From an uncultured bacterium (GTDB taxonomy: Bacteria; Verrucomicrobiota; Kiritimatiellia; CAIVKH01), in assembly GCA_903906425.1 (NCBI GenBank), contig CAIVKH010000333.1, positions 1 to 34,300 of the forward strand: a stretch of DNA of 34,300 bases, in the 5' to 3' direction. Shown in pieces: positions 33,177-34,300 of this stretch. The translations under genes were made by a program, and so were the position numbers. How positions within the stretch are numbered: position 1 is the stretch's first letter; every line of letters begins with the position of its first letter. The notes under the pieces are model-generated. The model did not search any database. It was not told the DNA's origin and saw nothing but the letters and a program-made list of their open reading frames with translations.

Positions 33177-34300
33177 ATGTCGCGCGGCGCGGTTCAGAAT
33201 TTCCAATCATTGGAAAAGTGCGTTGCCGGAATTTCCAATCATTGGAAATTTTGCGGGCGCGGCGCGCTCGCGGTGATCATCGCATGCGTGGCGGCGGTTT
33301 CGGCGCGCGGGCAGGGCGGCTGGAAGGTCGGCGAGGCGACGGTGAAGATCACGGCGTCGGTGAGCGGAACGCCGTCGCCGCAGGAGGCGGGCGTGATCGC
33401 GATCATCCCGGACGGCGGCGCGCTGCCGCATCCGGCCGAAGCCGTCGTGTTCGACTCGAACGGCTCGCAGCTCTACAGCGAGGTGGTGTGGGCGAATGCG
33501 CACGAGGGCGTCGGCGTTGCGTTCGAGGCGCCGAAGGGCGACGAAGTTTCGATCTATCTGAAGGCGGGCAGCGCGCCGAGGAAGAAAGATTCGCCGCTGA
33601 AACCGGGGTTGATGCTGTTCACGCAGATCGGCGGGGCGAGCCTCGACCGGGCCGAGCAGATCGCGAAGCAAAGCCCGCCGGGCCGCGACGCGCGCATGGG
33701 GCTGGTCGGAAAGATCGGGCAGCGCGAAAACCTGATGGGCAATGACGATGACTACATGTCGTGCTACATCGGCTGGCTGAAGATTCCGAAGGAGGAGAAG
33801 ATTTTCTTCTGCACCGTTTCCGACGAGGGCTCGTCGTTCTCGATTGACGGCAAGACCGTCGCGAGCTGGCCGGGCCTGCACACGCGCGATGGCGGCGCGA
33901 AGGGGCAGTATGGCAACGATGTCGAGATGAGCGCGGGGCTGCACAAGGTCGAATATTTCCACTTTGAAAAGACCGGCGTGCAGGAGGCGAACCTGTGCTG
34001 GCGCACCGGCCTTGATCCCGCCTCGCTCAAGGTTCCGAACTGCGTCCCGGACAAATTCTTTACGCATTCCGCAACGGTCACGATCAAGGATGCACGCTAC
34101 CGCGACGGGCGCGTTGTGCCGGAATTCACATGGCGCGCGGCGAGCTATCTCTGGCTGAACAACAAGGCGCTGTGCCTCTATCACCTTGAAATTGACCGCG
34201 CCGAGGACATGCCGCGCAATGCGACTTTTTCGTGGCGCATCGGTGAATATGAATCGTTCGAGAAGGAGCTGAGCTGGCTCGTGCCGGGCGATGGCGAGCA
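33177..34300 (+). CDS. Exported PA14-like protein, 3' end outside window
   Basis: The frame is open from the ATG at 33177 to the window edge (374 codons). The ATG is two bases after the DUF4175 stop codon. The N-terminus is MSRGAVQ, then palindrome pair 12 translated as NFQSLEKCVAGISNHWKF, then a hydrophobic core (GALAVIIACVAAVSARG) that looks like a signal peptide. A first beta-rich domain (about 45-165) is followed by YIGWLKIPKEEKIFFCTVSDEGSSFSIDGKTV and GLHKVEYFHFEKTG, the strand pattern and D-G centre of PA14-type domains, which bind carbohydrate in many secreted proteins. It is the last gene seen of the plus-strand run. Function is unknown. Confidence 0.82.
   Translation, partial: MSRGAVQNFQSLEKCVAGISNHWKFCGRGALAVIIACVAAVSARGQGGWKVGEATVKITASVSGTPSPQEAGVIAIIPDGGALPHPAEAVVFDSNGSQLYSEVVWANAHEGVGVAFEAPKGDEVSIYLKAGSAPRKKDSPLKPGLMLFTQIGGASLDRAEQIAKQSPPGRDARMGLVGKIGQRENLMGNDDDYMSCYIGWLKIPKEEKIFFCTVSDEGSSFSIDGKTVASWPGLHTRDGGAKGQYGNDVEMSAGLHKVEYFHFEKTGVQEANLCWRTGLDPASLKVPNCVPDKFFTHSATVTIKDARYRDGRVVPEFTWRAASYLWLNNKALCLYHLEIDRAEDMPRNATFSWRIGEYESFEKELSWLVPGDGE
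33201..33247. repeat. Paired 15-bp palindrome inside coding sequence (element 12)
   Basis: Perfect-arm copies at 33201-33215 and 33233-33247, both C centre, spaced 32 bp, eight codons after the start of the PA14-like gene. Confidence 0.95.

Noticed and set aside
30646..33210. Very long minus-strand open frame (over 850 codons) opposite the DUF4175-like gene
   Set aside because: Arg/Leu/His-rich, no motif, no ribosome-binding site; it arises from the codon bias of the plus-strand gene, whose membrane segments and coiled coil are coherent.
1388..33247. CRISPR-like spacing (short repeats at a fixed 32-bp step)
   Set aside because: Repeats are 15-bp palindromes in units of only two or three, dispersed over 12 loci, with partly conserved spacers and no cas genes.
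1..34300. tRNA, rRNA, transposase or integrase genes
   Set aside because: None recognised on either strand; no terminal inverted repeats of an insertion sequence were seen around the palindrome elements.

Overview
The window is GC-rich and densely coded. It looks like part of a chromosome from the Planctomycetota-Verrucomicrobiota-Chlamydiota (PVC) group. Reasons: several Tat-exported Gfo/Idh/MocA and sugar-isomerase proteins, a two-gene homologue of hydrazine synthase, a DUF4159/DUF58/BatA/VWA/DUF4175 operon, a PA14-like exported protein and a GH2 beta-galactosidase. This is a gene-content judgement; there is no rRNA or marker gene for a firmer placement.

Layout. 1-1.3 kb: 3' part of an Ala-rich membrane-anchored protein (+). 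1.5-4.4 kb: exported GH2 beta-galactosidase (-). 4.6-6.2 kb: lipoprotein, PPOX-family flavoprotein and second lipoprotein (+), lower in GC and free of the repeat described below. 6.6-9.6 kb: Tat-exported Gfo/Idh/MocA oxidoreductase, small exported Lys-rich protein and Tat-exported TIM-barrel sugar isomerase (+). 9.8-11.7 kb: ABC-F ATPase (-). 12.0-13.5 kb: orphan NtrC-type sigma-54 activator (+). 13.5-19.9 kb: compact four-gene minus-strand operon, read as an HzsA-like di-haem protein, a YVTN-propeller/di-haem peroxidase fusion, a tandem RidA-fold protein and a Tat-exported nitrilase-family hydrolase. 20.3-34.3 kb: a plus-strand run of tightly coupled genes (OB-like exported protein, tandem DUF4159, pseudopilin-like protein, DUF58, BatA/VWA, VWA/GATase-like, CBM-like exported protein, DUF4175-like coiled-coil membrane protein, partial PA14-like protein).

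The most unusual structure is a family of 15-bp palindromes, TTCCAATNATTGGAA. I count 24 copies in 12 places. They are almost always in pairs with start-to-start spacing of exactly 32 bp (three helical turns), and once in a triplet with the same period. Every gap longer than about 130 nt between genes has one. In three genes the pair lies inside the coding sequence, between the start codon and the hydrophobic core of a signal peptide. In two more places it lies in a short ORF whose start overlaps the upstream stop and whose stop overlaps the downstream start codon. Four of these five translated copies give the same peptide pattern, NFQSLE-x5-ISNHW[KN]F. The element may be a binding site for a dimeric DNA-binding protein, a mobile palindromic repeat, or a translated linker. 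The sequence alone does not decide.

The second point of interest is the minus-strand operon. Its first two products together match the domain set of anammox hydrazine synthase (alpha plus a beta-gamma fusion), but the surrounding genes are not those of an anammox organism, so a different redox reaction is likely.
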